Positions 1-10,072 are shown, counted from the stretch's first letter. The stretch: DNA of 64,000 bases from Mesorhizobium sp. (GCA_019635735.1 JAHBYX010000001.1:62001-126000), one strand, 5' to 3'. Notes: generated by a model from the sequence alone, not told the origin. Translations and numbers: made by a program.

Positions 1-232
1 CGAGCGCCAGCGTCAACGTGAAGACCTTCGACACGCTCTGGATCGAGAACGGGATGTCGGCATCGCCGCTGGCGATAAGCTGGCCATCGTTCATGGCAAC
101 CGCGATGCCGAACTGGTCGACATCCACCTTCGCGAGTTGCGGAATATAGGTCGCGACCTCGCCCCGATCGGGGCGGGCCGCCATTTCGGCGGCGATGTCG
201 GCCAGGACGGTCTCGATATCGGCGGCCGTCAC
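1..232 (-). CDS. glsA: Glutaminase A, N-terminal part (cut by left edge)
   Basis: Glutaminase hydrolyses glutamine to glutamate and ammonia in the cytoplasm. Only the first 77 codons are present; the gene runs off the left edge of the window. The visible part has the family N-terminus ([17 protein letters not shown]) followed by the SxxK-type catalytic motif in SIQSVSKVF, as in beta-lactamase-fold glutaminases. The GTG start shares four bases (GTGA) with the stop codon of the aminotransferase gene upstream, so the two are probably translated from one message. Confidence 0.9.
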   Translation of the reverse strand, partial: MTAADIETVLADIAAEMAARPDRGEVATYIPQLAKVDVDQFGIAVAMNDGQLIASGDADIPFSIQSVSKVFTLTLAL

Positions 233-1377
233 CTGAGCCACCTCTTCAGCCGATCCATCGCGGTCTCCATCTCCGAAAAGCTTCCCGCGTAGGAGAACCG
301 CATGAAGCGGTTGCCGTTCGCGACATCGAAATCGTGGCCGGGCGTCGCCGCGACATGCGCCTCGGCGATCATGCGCCGCGCGAATTCCATGCTGTCGTTC
401 GTATGGGCCGACACGTCGCAATAGGCGTAGAACGCGCCGTCCATCGGCGCGGCGATGCGAAGGCCCAGCTCGGGCAGCCGGCGTAGCAGCAGCTCGCGGT
501 TCCGGCGGTAGGTGTCCTTGATCGCCTCAAGCTCCGCCGTCCCGCCGAACGCCTCGCAGGCGGCGATCTGCGACAGTTCGGGGGCGGAGATGTAGAGGCT
601 CTGCTGCAATCGCTCGATCGGCCGAACCAGTTCGTCCGGCACGATCATCCAGCCGACCCGCCAGCCCGTCATGCAGTAGTATTTCGAGAAGGAATTGATG
701 ACGACAAGGTCGTCACCCAGGCCAAGTGCGGTCACGTCGGCAGCGGTGTAGGCAAGGCGGTGATAGATCTCGTCCGAAATGACGGAGATGGCGAGCGCCC
801 TTGCGTTCTCGACGATGCGGGACAATTCGTCCGAAGGAATGACCGCGCCGGTGGGGTTCGCGGGACTGGCGAACAGCACGCCCGCGAGCGGCGACTTCCT
901 ATGTGTCTGTTCCAGCAGATCCGCGGTCAGGTAGCCGGCGTCGCCGAGTTCGATCTCGACCACTTCAAGCCCCAGCGCGGCGAGGATGTTCCGGTATGCC
1001 GGATAGCCCGGCGACGTGATCGCCACCCGGTCACCCGGATCGAACATTGCCAGAAAGGCGAGGTTGAAGGCTGCGGACGAGCCGGTCGTCACGATGACAC
1101 GCCCGGGCGCAACCTCGACCCCGTAGTGATCGGCGTAATGCTGCGCGATGGCGTTCCGCAATGCGGCCGTCCCCAGAGCGTCTGTATAGCCGATGCGTCC
1201 CGTGGAAAGCGCGCGGACGGCCGCTTCCCTCACGGCGATCGGCGCTGCGCCGGAAGGCTGTCCGACGGCCATCGAAATGACGTCCAGACCTTGCTGGCGC
1301 AGCCGGTTCGCCTCCGCAAGTACGTCCATCGCGTGGAACGGCTCGATATGGCTTCGGCGGGAGATCGATATGGCCAT
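229..1377 (-). CDS. PLP-dependent class I/II aminotransferase
   Basis: Fold-type I aminotransferase of the aspartate aminotransferase superfamily, 382 aa, cytoplasmic. Visible hallmarks are the PLP-phosphate region [12 protein letters not shown], the ASPANPTG motif, the DEIYH aspartate segment and the Schiff-base lysine in [16 protein letters not shown]. The start at MAISISRR is preferred because family members begin about here; an in-frame ATG ten codons upstream is possible. The substrate cannot be read from the sequence. Overlap with the glutaminase start by four bases suggests a role in glutamate or amino-acid turnover, but that is inference. Confidence 0.9.
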   Translation of the reverse strand: MAISISRRSHIEPFHAMDVLAEANRLRQQGLDVISMAVGQPSGAAPIAVREAAVRALSTGRIGYTDALGTAALRNAIAQHYADHYGVEVAPGRVIVTTGSSAAFNLAFLAMFDPGDRVAITSPGYPAYRNILAALGLEVVEIELGDAGYLTADLLEQTHRKSPLAGVLFASPANPTGAVIPSDELSRIVENARALAISVISDEIYHRLAYTAADVTALGLGDDLVVINSFSKYYCMTGWRVGWMIVPDELVRPIERLQQSLYISAPELSQIAACEAFGGTAELEAIKDTYRRNRELLLRRLPELGLRIAAPMDGAFYAYCDVSAHTNDSMEFARRMIAEAHVAATPGHDFDVANGNRFMRFSYAGSFSEMETAMDRLKRWLR

Positions 1378-1498
1378 GAATGCTCCGGTCGGCATGGTGC
1401 GCCGCACATTTGCCGGAATGGTGTGGGGATCACAAGTTCAGGAACGCCCCGTTTCGCCTTTTAATCGTCCCGATGCTCGTCTAGGTGTAGCCTCCGAC

Positions 1499-2905
1499 AT
1501 GACCGTTCACAGACCGAACAGCAGCTGGCTGAAGCGCTTGTCGCGCGCCGCGCTCGCGGCTGCGGTGGCGGTTCCGGCCGCGTGGTTTGCGCCCGCCGCA
1601 AACGCGCAGCAGCGCAGCCTTCCGATCGTCCGCGACGCCGAGATCGAAGCCCTGGTCCGCGATTATGTGCGCCCGATCCTCAAGGCCGCCGGCCTGACCA
1701 AGGCCGGCGTGGACATCGTCCTGGTCAACGACGACAGTTTCAACGCTTTCGTTGCCGGACGCCGCATGTTCATCAACACCGGCGCGCTGATGACGGCCGA
1801 GACCCCCAACGAGATCATCGGCGTCATCGCGCATGAGGCCGGCCACCTCGCCGACAATCACCAGGAACGGCTGCGCGACCAGCTCGCCCGGGCCCAGACC
1901 ATGGCCGTCGTCGCCTCCCTCCTCGGCATCGGCGCGTCGGTCGCGGGAGCCGCCACCAATTCCGGAGATCTGGGACGTGCCGGCACCGGCATCGCCATGG
2001 GCGGCGCGGAGGCCGCGCGGCGCTCGCTGCTGGGCTATCAGCGCACGGAGGAGTCCGCGGCCGATATCGCGGCCCTTCGCTACCTCGATGCGACCGGCCA
2101 GTCCGCCCAAGGCATGCTGAAGACTTTCGGGCGGTTCCAGAGCGCGCTGGCGCTGAGCGGTGCGCGCGTCGACCCCTATCAGGTCAGCCACCCCATGCCG
2201 CGCGATCGCATCGCCAACCTGACCGAGCGCGCACAGAAGAGCCCGAACTTCGGCAAGACCGACCCGCCGGCGCTTCAGCTCAGGCACGACATGATGCGGG
2301 CCAAGATCGCAGCCTTCACGGGCGGCCAGGGTGCGACGTCGCGCATGTTCCGCAAGGATGCGCGCGGCATTCCCGCCCTCTACGGCGATGCGATCACGAC
2401 CTATCTCTACGGCAATCCGCGCGCTGCGCTGGCCAAGATCGAGGCATTGATCAAGCAGCAGCCGCAGAATGCCTATTTTCACGAGCTGCGCGGCGACATC
2501 CTGATGAAGGCGAACCGGGCGTCCGATGCTGCCGACGCCTATGCCAAGGCAGTCAAGCTCGACCCGTCTCGTTCCGGGCTCATCAATGTCAGCTACGGCC
2601 AGGCCCTGCTCGCCATCGGCAGTCCGGACGCGGTCAAACGCGCGGTGACTGAAATCAGCAAGGGCATCGAGCGCGACCGGGAAAACCCGTCCGCCTACCG
2701 GCCGCTTGCTCAGGCCTACGGGCAGATGGGGGAGATCGGCCTGGCCGAGCTTGCCAGCGCCGAAGGCGAGTACTATTCGGGCAGGTATCTCGATGCCAAG
2801 ATCTTTGCCGCGCGGGCGCAGACGAAGCTCAAACGGGGCTCCCCCGGATGGGTCCGCGCGCAGGACATCATTAATTACCGCGAAGCGGGCAAAAAACGGA
2901 AATGA
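1499..2905 (+). CDS. Periplasmic M48-family zinc metalloprotease with C-terminal TPR (BepA/YfgC-like)
   Basis: 468 aa. An N-terminal signal peptide (basic residues, then an Ala-rich core ending at AANA-QQ) is followed by the M48 peptidase domain. Zinc ligands are in HEAGH (112-116), with a downstream Glu in RTEESAAD as the probable third ligand. The last ~170 residues are helical and TPR-like. Relatives such as E. coli BepA degrade or assemble outer-membrane proteins. The start at MTVHRPNSS is chosen because it places the signal peptide at the N-terminus; longer in-frame readings run antisense into the aminotransferase. The gene is followed closely by a DsbA-like gene, a sensible envelope-quality-control pair. 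Confidence 0.92.
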   Translation: MTVHRPNSSWLKRLSRAALAAAVAVPAAWFAPAANAQQRSLPIVRDAEIEALVRDYVRPILKAAGLTKAGVDIVLVNDDSFNAFVAGRRMFINTGALMTAETPNEIIGVIAHEAGHLADNHQERLRDQLARAQTMAVVASLLGIGASVAGAATNSGDLGRAGTGIAMGGAEAARRSLLGYQRTEESAADIAALRYLDATGQSAQGMLKTFGRFQSALALSGARVDPYQVSHPMPRDRIANLTERAQKSPNFGKTDPPALQLRHDMMRAKIAAFTGGQGATSRMFRKDARGIPALYGDAITTYLYGNPRAALAKIEALIKQQPQNAYFHELRGDILMKANRASDAADAYAKAVKLDPSRSGLINVSYGQALLAIGSPDAVKRAVTEISKGIERDRENPSAYRPLAQAYGQMGEIGLAELASAEGEYYSGRYLDAKIFAARAQTKLKRGSPGWVRAQDIINYREAGKKRK

Positions 2906-2939
2906 CCCGGTCGCGGGCGCAGGAAGGACTGGAGCCAAG

Positions 2940-3740
2940 ATGAAGAAGACACTCGCGCTCGGCCTGGCGGGGCTCGCAATCTCCGCCGCGATGCTTGGTT
3001 TCGGCTTTTACTCGGGCCAGCGGCCGGCGGTCGCCGCCGCGCCGGAGAGCGAGATGGCGACGTCGGGCGGGCAACGCGCCCAGATCGAGGAGGTCGTGCG
3101 CGACTACCTTCTCGCCAACCCCGAACTGATGGTCGAGGTGCAGGCTGCCCTCGAGGCGAAACAGGAAGAGAAGCAGCGGGTCGCCCAGCAGACGACCATA
3201 TCGACCCAGAAGGATCAGATATTCAGCGGCGAGAACGACGGCTGGGGCGGAAATCCGCAGGGGAACGTCACTCTTGTCGAGTTCTTCGACTACAATTGCG
3301 GTTACTGCAAACGCGCTTTCCCCGACATGCAGGCGCTGGTGAAGGACGATCCGAACGTCCGCGTCGTCTACAAGGAGTTCCCCATCCTCGGACCGGATTC
3401 ACAGAAGGCCCACGTCGTCTCAACCGCGTTCCGCACGCTGATGCCGGAGAAATGGTCCGAGTTCCATCTGGCGCTCATGGGCGCATCTCGCGCGACTGAA
3501 GAGAGCGCGATGCGTATCGCCCTCTCGCTCGGGGCGGATGAAGCCGCCCTGCGCAAGGAAATGGAGAACCCGAAGATCGTCGCCGGCTTCGAGGCAACCT
3601 ACGATCTCGCCAACAAGCTGGCGATCACCGGCACCCCGTCCTACGTTGTCGGCAAGGAAGTCGTGTTCGGGGCGCTCGGCAAGGCAGTCCTCGAGGAAAA
3701 GGTTGCGCTCGCACGGGGCTGTGGTAGCGAAACCTGCTGA
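2940..3740 (+). CDS. DsbA-family periplasmic thiol:disulfide oxidoreductase (Com1/ScsC-like)
   Basis: 266 aa. The N-terminal hydrophobic segment (residues 4-24) is a signal peptide or anchor. A charged helical stretch (about 45-90) precedes the thioredoxin fold, which has the active-site CGYC at 120-123 in FDYNCGYCKRAF and a cis-proline region GTPSYVV. The helical N-terminal extension is typical of DsbA proteins that oligomerise through it. The start ATG follows GGAGCCAAG, which acts as ribosome binding site. It lies 34 nt after the M48 protease and is probably co-transcribed with it. Confidence 0.92.
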   Translation: MKKTLALGLAGLAISAAMLGFGFYSGQRPAVAAAPESEMATSGGQRAQIEEVVRDYLLANPELMVEVQAALEAKQEEKQRVAQQTTISTQKDQIFSGENDGWGGNPQGNVTLVEFFDYNCGYCKRAFPDMQALVKDDPNVRVVYKEFPILGPDSQKAHVVSTAFRTLMPEKWSEFHLALMGASRATEESAMRIALSLGADEAALRKEMENPKIVAGFEATYDLANKLAITGTPSYVVGKEVVFGALGKAVLEEKVALARGCGSETC

Positions 3741-3868
3741 AAAACCCGCCATTGCCGCCGCGCGTTTGTGGACATTGCGACAAGGGCCTTGCGCTTGGCG
3801 GCGCACACTTTAAGCCGAACCGGTGGGTGGCCCGCGCCCGCGGCCATCGTGCCGGAATGGATTGCTGA

Positions 3869-4306
3869 ATGACGAAACTGATTTACGTCCTCAACGGCCC
3901 GAACCTCAACATGCTGGGCGTTCGCGAGCCGGGAATCTATGGCGGCAAGACGCTGCCCATGATCGGTGAGGATTGCAGGGCCGAGGCTGTCCGGCTCGGC
4001 ATCGAAGTCGATTTTCGCCAGTCGAACCACGAAGGTGTATTGGTCGACTGGATTCAGGAGGCCGGATCGAAGGCGAAGGGGCTCGTCATCAATCCCGGCG
4101 CCTACGGTCACACCTCCATCGCCCTCCACGACGCGATCCGCGCTGTCCAGCCGCTGCCGGTCGCCGAAGTCCATCTCTCCAACATCCACGCCCGCGAGGA
4201 ATTCCGCCACAAGACCATGATCGCGCCCGTCGCGACCGGAATGATCTGCGGCTTCGGTCCGCTCTGCTATGTCCTGGCTCTCCAGGCGCTCGCCACGCGG
4301 ATCTGA
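3869..4306 (+). CDS. aroQ: Type II 3-dehydroquinate dehydratase
   Basis: Catalyses the third step of the shikimate pathway, 3-dehydroquinate to 3-dehydroshikimate, as a dodecamer of small subunits. The 145 aa length is typical of the type II enzyme. Visible signatures are [17 protein letters not shown] at the N-terminus (active-site Tyr and lid), [15 protein letters not shown], and [15 protein letters not shown] containing the catalytic His. It sits directly upstream of accB-accC, an order common in Hyphomicrobiales. Confidence 0.97.
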   Translation: MTKLIYVLNGPNLNMLGVREPGIYGGKTLPMIGEDCRAEAVRLGIEVDFRQSNHEGVLVDWIQEAGSKAKGLVINPGAYGHTSIALHDAIRAVQPLPVAEVHLSNIHAREEFRHKTMIAPVATGMICGFGPLCYVLALQALATRI

Positions 4307-4328
4307 CCAAACGACAAGGAAACGCCAT

Positions 4329-4790
4329 ATGTCGACCAAGAAAACCGGTATCGACCAGCAGCTGATCCGCGATCTGGCCAGCATCCTGGACGACACCAAC
4401 CTGTCCGAGATCGAGGTCGAGCAGGGCGACCTGCGCATCCGCGTGTCACGGCAGATCAACGTGCAGGCCTACGCGGCTCCGGCCGCACAGATCCCGGCGA
4501 CGGCGCCCGCCCCCGCGGCCGCGCCGATGGCGCCTGCTGCCCCGGCCGATCCTTCGAAGAATGCGGTTCCTTCGCCGATGGTCGGCACCGCCTATGCGTC
4601 TCCCTCGCCCGACGCCAAGCCCTTCATCGAAGTCGGACAGCAGGTCCGCGAGGGCCAGACGCTGCTCATCATCGAGGCGATGAAGACGATGAACCAGATC
4701 CCCTCGCCGCGCTCCGGCACGGTGACCGCGATCCTGTTCAAGGATGCCCAGCCGGTCGAATATGGCGAACCCCTCGTCGTTATCGAGTAG
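4329..4790 (+). CDS. accB: Biotin carboxyl carrier protein of acetyl-CoA carboxylase
   Basis: Carries the biotin that shuttles CO2 between AccC and the carboxyltransferase in the first step of fatty-acid synthesis. 153 aa: an N-terminal helical domain, an Ala/Pro-rich linker (about 45-80) and a C-terminal biotinyl domain with the acceptor Lys119 in EAMKTM. The start at MSTKKTG is supported by an AAGGAAA ribosome binding site and by family length. It lies 22 nt after aroQ and 19 nt before accC, so an aroQ-accB-accC operon is likely. Confidence 0.97.
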   Translation: MSTKKTGIDQQLIRDLASILDDTNLSEIEVEQGDLRIRVSRQINVQAYAAPAAQIPATAPAPAAAPMAPAAPADPSKNAVPSPMVGTAYASPSPDAKPFIEVGQQVREGQTLLIIEAMKTMNQIPSPRSGTVTAILFKDAQPVEYGEPLVVIE

Positions 4791-4809
4791 GGACGGAAAG
4801 GCGCACGCC

Positions 4810-6156
4810 ATGTTCCAGAAGATACTCATCGCCAATCGCGGCGAGATCGCGCTCAGGGTCCTGCGCGCCTGCAAGGAACTCGGCATCCAGACGGTCGTGG
4901 TCCATTCCACCGCCGACGCCGACGCCATGCATGTGCGCCTCGCCGACGAGAGCGTCTGCATCGGCCCTCCGGCCGCGCGCGACAGCTACCTCAACATCCA
5001 CCAGATCGTCGCCGCCTGCGAGATCACCGGGGCTGACGCCGTCCATCCCGGCTACGGCTTCCTGTCGGAGAATGCGAAGTTCGCCGACATCCTGCAGGCG
5101 CACGGCATTACCTTCATCGGTCCGTCCGGCGACCACATCCGCATCATGGGCGACAAGATCGAGGCCAAGCGCACCGCCAAGCGGCTCGGCATTCCCGTGG
5201 TGCCCGGATCCGACGGTGCCGTGACGGAGGACAGGGAAGCCAGGCGAATTGCCACCGAGATCGGCTACCCCGTCATTATCAAGGCGTCGGCCGGCGGCGG
5301 CGGCCGCGGCATGAAGGTTGCGCGAACGGAAGCCGACCTCGAGATCGCACTCCAGACGGCGCGCTCGGAAGCGGGTGCGGCCTTTGGCGACGACGCGGTC
5401 TATATCGAAAAATACCTGGAAAAGCCTCGCCATATCGAGGTTCAGGTGTTCGGCGACGGGATGGGCAAGGGTATCCACCTCGGCGAACGCGACTGCTCCC
5501 TGCAGCGCCGCCACCAGAAGGTCTGGGAAGAAGCGCCTTCGCCGGCCCTCAACGCCGAGGAGCGCGAGCGCATCGGGGCGACCTGCGCCAAGGCAATCGC
5601 GGACCTCGGCTACTCCGGCGCCGGCACGATCGAGTTCCTCTACGAGGACGGCGAGTTCTATTTCATCGAGATGAACACCCGTCTCCAGGTCGAGCATCCG
5701 GTCACCGAGGCCATCACCGGCATTGATCTCGTCCACGAGCAGATCCGCGTCGCCTCAGGTGCCGGGCTCTCCGTGACGCAGGATGAAGTGCGCTTCTCCG
5801 GCCACGCCATCGAGTGCCGCATCAATGCCGAGGATCCGCGTACCTTCGCTCCCTCGCCGGGCACCATCACCCATTTCCATACGCCCGGCGGTCTAGGCAT
5901 CCGCGTCGATTCCGGCGTCTATTCCGGCTACCGGATCCCGCCCTACTACGACAGCCTGATCGGCAAGCTGATCGTGCATGGCCGCAACCGGGTCGAGTGT
6001 ATGATGCGGTTGCGCCGCGCACTCGACGAGTTCGTCGTCGACGGGATCAAGACGACGCTGCCGCTGTTCCGCGATCTGGTCGGCAATCCCGACATTGCGA
6101 ACGGCGACTACGACATCCACTGGCTCGAAAAGTACCTGGCCGACGAGGAGCAGTAG
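4810..6156 (+). CDS. accC: Biotin carboxylase subunit of acetyl-CoA carboxylase
   Basis: ATP-dependent carboxylation of the biotin on AccB. 448 aa, full length for the family. The N-terminus [14 protein letters not shown] is the canonical start. The ATP-grasp glycine loop [14 protein letters not shown], the [14 protein letters not shown] segment, the catalytic [16 protein letters not shown] and the biotin-carboxylase C-terminal domain are all present. Longer in-frame readings into accB are rejected because this Met matches the family start. Confidence 0.98.
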   Translation: MFQKILIANRGEIALRVLRACKELGIQTVVVHSTADADAMHVRLADESVCIGPPAARDSYLNIHQIVAACEITGADAVHPGYGFLSENAKFADILQAHGITFIGPSGDHIRIMGDKIEAKRTAKRLGIPVVPGSDGAVTEDREARRIATEIGYPVIIKASAGGGGRGMKVARTEADLEIALQTARSEAGAAFGDDAVYIEKYLEKPRHIEVQVFGDGMGKGIHLGERDCSLQRRHQKVWEEAPSPALNAEERERIGATCAKAIADLGYSGAGTIEFLYEDGEFYFIEMNTRLQVEHPVTEAITGIDLVHEQIRVASGAGLSVTQDEVRFSGHAIECRINAEDPRTFAPSPGTITHFHTPGGLGIRVDSGVYSGYRIPPYYDSLIGKLIVHGRNRVECMMRLRRALDEFVVDGIKTTLPLFRDLVGNPDIANGDYDIHWLEKYLADEEQ

Positions 6157-6165
6157 CCGGCGGCG

Positions 6166-6780
6166 ATGTCGCGTCCGTTCGCGCCCGGAGAACGCATCCC
6201 GACTGACCTTCTCCTGAAGGCCTATGCGTCGGGTGTCTTCCCGATGGCCGACAGCGCCGATGATCCCGAAGTTTTCTGGGTGCGGCCGGAATCGCGCGGC
6301 GTCATCCCGCTTGATGCCTTCCACGTGCCGAAGAGCCTCGCCAAGGTCGTCCGCCAAGGCCGTTTCGAGATTGCCTTCGATCGCGACTTCTCCGGCGTGA
6401 TCGACGGTTGCGCCGAGAGCCGCGACGTACGCCGCTCGACCTGGATCAACGGCCCGATTCGCGAAGCCTATGGCCGTCTGTTCGAACTCGGCAACTGCCA
6501 TACGGTCGAAGCCTGGCGCGACGGCCGCCTGGTGGGCGGGCTCTACGGCGTTTCGCTCGGCCGCGCCTTCTTCGGGGAAAGCATGTTCTCGCGAGAGACC
6601 GATGCCTCGAAGGTGTGTCTCGTGCATCTGGTCGAGCGCCTGCGCGCGCGCGGCTTCGTGCTGCTCGACACGCAGTTCACGACCGAACACCTCAAGCGCT
6701 TCGGCGCAATCGACGTGCCGCGCCGGAAGTATGAGAGGATGTTGGAAGAGGCCTTGTCGGGCGAACCGGCACGGTTCTAG
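6166..6780 (+). CDS. aat: Leucyl/phenylalanyl-tRNA--protein transferase
   Basis: Transfers Leu or Phe from tRNA to proteins with N-terminal Lys or Arg, making them ClpS/ClpAP substrates in the N-end rule. 204 aa. Family motifs are [54 protein letters not shown] and [16 protein letters not shown]. Located 9 nt after accC on the same strand. Its stop codon TAG sits in a CTAG tetramer that also supplies the stop of the convergent DUF2155 gene. Confidence 0.97.
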   Translation: MSRPFAPGERIPTDLLLKAYASGVFPMADSADDPEVFWVRPESRGVIPLDAFHVPKSLAKVVRQGRFEIAFDRDFSGVIDGCAESRDVRRSTWINGPIREAYGRLFELGNCHTVEAWRDGRLVGGLYGVSLGRAFFGESMFSRETDASKVCLVHLVERLRARGFVLLDTQFTTEHLKRFGAIDVPRRKYERMLEEALSGEPARF

Positions 6781-7256
6781 TTCGTCTTCGCCGCCTCGGG
6801 CGCCGGGACCTCGGACTTCTGCTTGCAGGATTTCAGCCACACGTCATAGACGGGATGTTCGACGGCGTTGAGACCCGGGCTCTCGGCCAGCATATAGCCG
6901 GTGAAGATGCGCCGGATCTTGCGGTCGAGGGTGATCTCGTCGACCTCGACGAAACTGTCGGTTTTCGGCTCTTCCGTGGCCGGCCGCGAGTAGCAGACAC
7001 GCGGCGTCACCTGCAGCGCACCGAACTGCACCGTTTCGTTGATATAGACGTCGAAGGTGATGATGCGGCCGGTGATCTTGTCGACACCGGTAAATTCGGC
7101 GACCGGATTGGAAATCCGCGTCGGGCCCTTGGGAGCCTCGATCGTCTGCTCCTCGGGAGCGCCCTCGGCCGGGGCCTCGCCCTCCTGGGCATGCGCCAGC
7201 GACGCAAGAACCGCGGCGGCGCCAATCAGGATCGATGCTTTCAGGAAAGGCGGCAT
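6777..7256 (-). CDS. DUF2155 domain-containing exported protein
   Basis: 159 aa with an N-terminal signal peptide ([21 protein letters not shown], cleavage near AHA-QE), an acidic Glu/Ala/Pro linker and the DUF2155 domain, recognisable from [30 protein letters not shown] and [11 protein letters not shown]. Two cysteines could form a disulfide. It is a conserved alphaproteobacterial periplasmic protein without an assigned biochemical role; its constant position beside aat/accC and the NDUFA12 gene is the only clue. The start is placed at MPPFLK so that the signal peptide is N-terminal. Confidence 0.88.
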   Translation of the reverse strand: MPPFLKASILIGAAAVLASLAHAQEGEAPAEGAPEEQTIEAPKGPTRISNPVAEFTGVDKITGRIITFDVYINETVQFGALQVTPRVCYSRPATEEPKTDSFVEVDEITLDRKIRRIFTGYMLAESPGLNAVEHPVYDVWLKSCKQKSEVPAPEAAKTN

Positions 7257-7343
7257 GGATGTCTCACCCCTGTCGGCCGAATCCACGCGACGGCCTCGCG
7301 ACGGATTCCGGTAGCCGCGAATTATGGCGACAAAAGGCGGCGC

Positions 7344-7742
7344 TCAGCTGCCGGGCGTCCAGGCGTCGTAGTCGCCCGTCACGCGAGGGCGTTCCTGATG
7401 TCCGAGGATCGACCCCTTTGGCCGATAGGCCGCAGGCGAACCGGTCAGGTTCGGCTCGTGGGGCTTTTGCCATTCGCGCGGCTTGTAGTCTTCCTTGCTC
7501 GGCAGGACGTCGGTGCGATGGTGCATCCAGCCGTGCCAGCCGGGCGGAATGGCGGTCGCATCCGAGTAGCCATTGTAGATCACCCAGCGGCGCTGGCGCC
7601 CTTCTGAGTCGATCCCGCCCGTGTAGTAGATGTTGCCCATCTCGTCCCGGCCGACCTCGGTCCCGCGCCGCCACGTATGAAAGCGCGTGTTGAGTGTCTG
7701 TCCGTTCCACCAGGTGAAGAACTGGGTAAGGAATTTCAGCAT
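7344..7742 (-). CDS. NADH:ubiquinone oxidoreductase accessory subunit, NDUFA12 family
   Basis: 132 aa homologue of the mitochondrial complex I accessory subunit NDUFA12 (17.2 kDa), kept in alphaproteobacteria. Recognised by GTEVGRDEMGNIYYTG, RRWVIYNGYSDATAIPPGWHGWMHH and the PHEPNLTGSPAAYRP tail. It is expected on the membrane-matrix interface of respiratory complex I. It is encoded away from any nuo operon, as usual for this subunit, and transcribed towards the DUF2155 gene after an 87-nt gap. Confidence 0.95.
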   Translation of the reverse strand: MLKFLTQFFTWWNGQTLNTRFHTWRRGTEVGRDEMGNIYYTGGIDSEGRQRRWVIYNGYSDATAIPPGWHGWMHHRTDVLPSKEDYKPREWQKPHEPNLTGSPAAYRPKGSILGHQERPRVTGDYDAWTPGS

Positions 7743-7862
7743 GCCGGCCCCGTGGTCGAACGCTTAAAGCACCGCCGCTTATGGCCCCGTGGCTTGCGCA
7801 AGGCAAGAGGGTGCGGGCGGGACAAACCGGCGCGCCGTCGCCCGCCGCGCCGTCGCGTCCTG

Positions 7863-8318
7863 TCAAAGGACGAGCCTGAATCCGGCATGGCTCTGCTCGA
7901 AGCCGAGACGGCGGTAGAAGCGATGGGCGTCGGTCCGCGCGAGATTCGAAGCCAGCTTCACCTGATAGGCGCCAAGCTCCCTGCCCTTTTCTATCGCATA
8001 CCGCATCATCGCCTCGCCGATGCCGCGCCCGCGCTTGTCCGCCCTGGTCTGCACGGCGGCGACCGTCAGATGGGCGGCTCCCCGGTTGGAGAGAGATCGT
8101 CCGAAAACGGTCTGGAAGGTTCCGACCAGCTCGTCCTCATGTTCCGCCACGTAGATCGCGTTTGTCAGGCTGGCGTCGATCCAGTCGAAGGCCGCGAGGT
8201 AGGCCGGCAAGGCGGACGGGTCCGTCGTGTCGGCGTGGCCGCCGTGCATGTCGTCCGCGAACAAGCGGACGAGCGCGGGAACATCCTCGCGCCGGGCCGC
8301 CCGGATGCTGACCGTCAC
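7863..8318 (-). CDS. GNAT-family N-acetyltransferase
   Basis: 151 aa. Core GNAT features are visible: the N-terminal IRAARREDVPALVRLFADD, and the acetyl-CoA-binding loop in VQTRADKRGRGIGEAMMRYAIEKG (pattern R/Q-x-x-G-x-G/A), followed by ANLARTDAHRFYRRLGFE-type helix-strand. Start chosen at GTG because GGAGGAGC lies just upstream; the next in-frame ATG is 30 codons further up without a ribosome binding site. Substrate unknown. The AT-rich 140 nt upstream separates it from a divergent membrane methyltransferase. Confidence 0.88.
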   Translation of the reverse strand: MTVSIRAARREDVPALVRLFADDMHGGHADTTDPSALPAYLAAFDWIDASLTNAIYVAEHEDELVGTFQTVFGRSLSNRGAAHLTVAAVQTRADKRGRGIGEAMMRYAIEKGRELGAYQVKLASNLARTDAHRFYRRLGFEQSHAGFRLVL

Positions 8319-8459
8319 CGCTGCTCCTCCCTTATATAACCCGGACAAAAAAACCTCATTATTCCAATGTATTAGTGGTCGATTGTGCCGGTTACAATCC
8401 CGCCTCATTCGCAGTATAACGCGGCTGCACCGGCAATGACCGGGGCTATGGGGGCATCC

Positions 8460-9203
8460 ATGTTGACCGATAAGATTACGCGCCAGGGCGACTGGCTGTT
8501 CCGCTGGCGCAGCTATGTACTCCTCGCTTTCATTCCGCTTGGTGTCTACGCGCTCAGCACGCCTGAGCCCATAGAAGCGTATTTCGGCCCGACCGCTGAC
8601 CGCCTATGGGAGATCGCCTGCATCCTTCTCGCCTTCGCCGGTCTCGGAGTGCGAATGCTGACCGTCGGCCACGCGCCCCGGGGAACGTCGGGCCGCAACA
8701 CGAAGGAACAGATCGCCGATACGCTGAACACGACGGGAATGTACTCCATCACCCGCAACCCGCTCTATCTCGGCAACGCCATCATCTACATGGCGCTGGC
8801 ATTGCTCACGCAAAGCCTGTGTTTTGCGCTGGTGATGGCGCTGTTTCTCGTCATCTATCTCGAGCGCATCATCGCCACCGAAGAGCAGTTTCTGGCGAAC
8901 AGGTTCGGCGACAAGTACCGTGCCTGGACCGCGCGCGTTCCCGTCTTCTTCCCGAAATTCTCTCTCTGGATGCCGCCCGCGCTGACCTTTTCGATGCGCA
9001 ACGTCCTGCGACGCGAGTATTCCGGCTTCTTTGGCATCATAGCCGCCGCCGTTGTGATCAACTATGCGCACGAGGCGCTCGGCGAAGGCGACACCCGGAA
9101 CGGCGCTATCTGGATCGCATTCTTCCTGTTCGGCGCCGCGGTCTATGTCGTGCTCCGGTCGCTCAAGAAGCACACCGAAATTCTGACAGTCGAAGGCCGT
9201 TAG
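8460..9203 (+). CDS. Membrane methyltransferase, isoprenylcysteine carboxylmethyltransferase/PEMT-like
   Basis: About 247 aa with several transmembrane segments (roughly 20-40, 55-70, 100-130 and two near the C-terminus). The C-terminal half of the catalytic region has the ICMT/PEMT signature: GMYSITRNPLYLGNAI, then LERIIATEEQFLANRFGDKYRAW and RVPVFFP. Family members transfer a methyl group from S-adenosylmethionine to lipids or small membrane substrates; the bacterial substrate here cannot be told. Starts 7 and 25 codons upstream are possible; MLTDKITR is chosen because it leads directly into conserved sequence. Confidence 0.82.
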   Translation: MLTDKITRQGDWLFRWRSYVLLAFIPLGVYALSTPEPIEAYFGPTADRLWEIACILLAFAGLGVRMLTVGHAPRGTSGRNTKEQIADTLNTTGMYSITRNPLYLGNAIIYMALALLTQSLCFALVMALFLVIYLERIIATEEQFLANRFGDKYRAWTARVPVFFPKFSLWMPPALTFSMRNVLRREYSGFFGIIAAAVVINYAHEALGEGDTRNGAIWIAFFLFGAAVYVVLRSLKKHTEILTVEGR

Positions 9204-9227
9204 GGCAAATCAAGCCGACTGGGCAGA

Positions 9228-9253
9228 CCCGAAATCCGTTTCCGGATTTCGGG
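9228..9253. terminator. Bidirectional stem-loop between convergent genes
   Basis: Perfect 11-bp inverted repeat (CCCGAAATCCG, loop TTTC, CGGATTTCGGG) in the 73-nt gap between the convergent methyltransferase and OmpA-lipoprotein genes. There is no strong T-tract on either side, so termination strength is uncertain, but its position suits a shared terminator. Confidence 0.7.
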
Positions 9254-9276
9254 CCTGAGCAGCAATGCGGCGCCGG

Positions 9277-9933
9277 TCAGGAGATCGGCGCGAGCTGGAT
9301 CTCGACGCGGCGGTTCTGGGCGCGACCGGATTCCGTGGAATTCGACGCGATCGGCTGCGTCTCGCCGAAGCCGAGCACCGAGAAGCGGCGCGGATCGTTG
9401 CCCTGCGAGGTCAGGTAGTTGGCGACCGACAGCGCCCGGCGTTCGGACAGGCGATAGTTGTGGTTGTCGTCGCCGGTCGAGTCGGTATGGCCGTTCACGT
9501 CGACCAGCGTGCGGTTGTACTTCCGCAGCACCGTCGCCACCGCGTTGAGCGTCGGGTAGAAACCCGCATTGATCTGGTCCTGATCGGTGGCGAACGTAAT
9601 GTTCGACGGCATGATCAGCGACAGGTTGTTCCCGTTGCGCACGACGCCGACGCCGGTGCCCTGCAGGCTCCGGCGCAGTTCCGCCTCCTGCTGGTCCATA
9701 TAGGCGCCGATCGCCCCGCCCGTCAGTGCGCCGATGCCAGCACCGATCAGCACGGCATTGCGCTGAGCGCGCGGCGATCCGCCGACCGCGAGACCGGCAA
9801 GCGCGCCGACGCCCGCGCCGAGCAGGGCGCCGCCCGCCGTGTTCGATATCTTCTGTTCGCCCGTATACGGGTCGGTTGTGCAGGCGCTGGCAAACAGCGC
9901 GGCTGCGAGCGCCGCGGCGATCCTGGTCTTCAT
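9277..9933 (-). CDS. OmpA-family lipoprotein with glycine-zipper segment
   Basis: 218 aa outer-membrane lipoprotein. The signal peptide ends in a lipobox LFASAC with the acylated Cys at position 18. Residues ~33-80 form a glycine-zipper (GGALLGAGVGALAG, GAGIGALTGGAIGAYM). The C-terminal OmpA-like domain binds peptidoglycan through NGHTDSTGDDNHNYRLSERRA and NRRVEI. Related to YiaD/Pal-like anchors that tie the outer membrane to the cell wall. A bidirectional hairpin lies just downstream of the stop. Confidence 0.93.
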   Translation of the reverse strand: MKTRIAAALAAALFASACTTDPYTGEQKISNTAGGALLGAGVGALAGLAVGGSPRAQRNAVLIGAGIGALTGGAIGAYMDQQEAELRRSLQGTGVGVVRNGNNLSLIMPSNITFATDQDQINAGFYPTLNAVATVLRKYNRTLVDVNGHTDSTGDDNHNYRLSERRALSVANYLTSQGNDPRRFSVLGFGETQPIASNSTESGRAQNRRVEIQLAPIS

Positions 9934-10072
9934 GAATTCCCTCTCCTTGCTCGTCCGCGCCCTCGCGCGGGCCTGTCCCCGTCATTCGCCTTGTAGCACG
10001 GAATGCGGCGGAAAATGGAAGTCGGTCGGCGTGCCTTCACAGGATAGGCACCGTAGGCTGCCCCGGAAACGA

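Noticed and set aside
1481..2938. A 485-codon open frame on the minus strand opposite the M48 protease gene
   Set aside because: Antisense shadow; composition is Arg/Gly/Ala-rich without motifs, while the plus strand has signal peptide, HEAGH and conserved sequence.
3741..3868. A possible RNA gene or small ORF between the DsbA-like gene and aroQ
   Set aside because: No cloverleaf, hairpin with T-tract or ORF with a ribosome binding site could be seen in these 128 nt.
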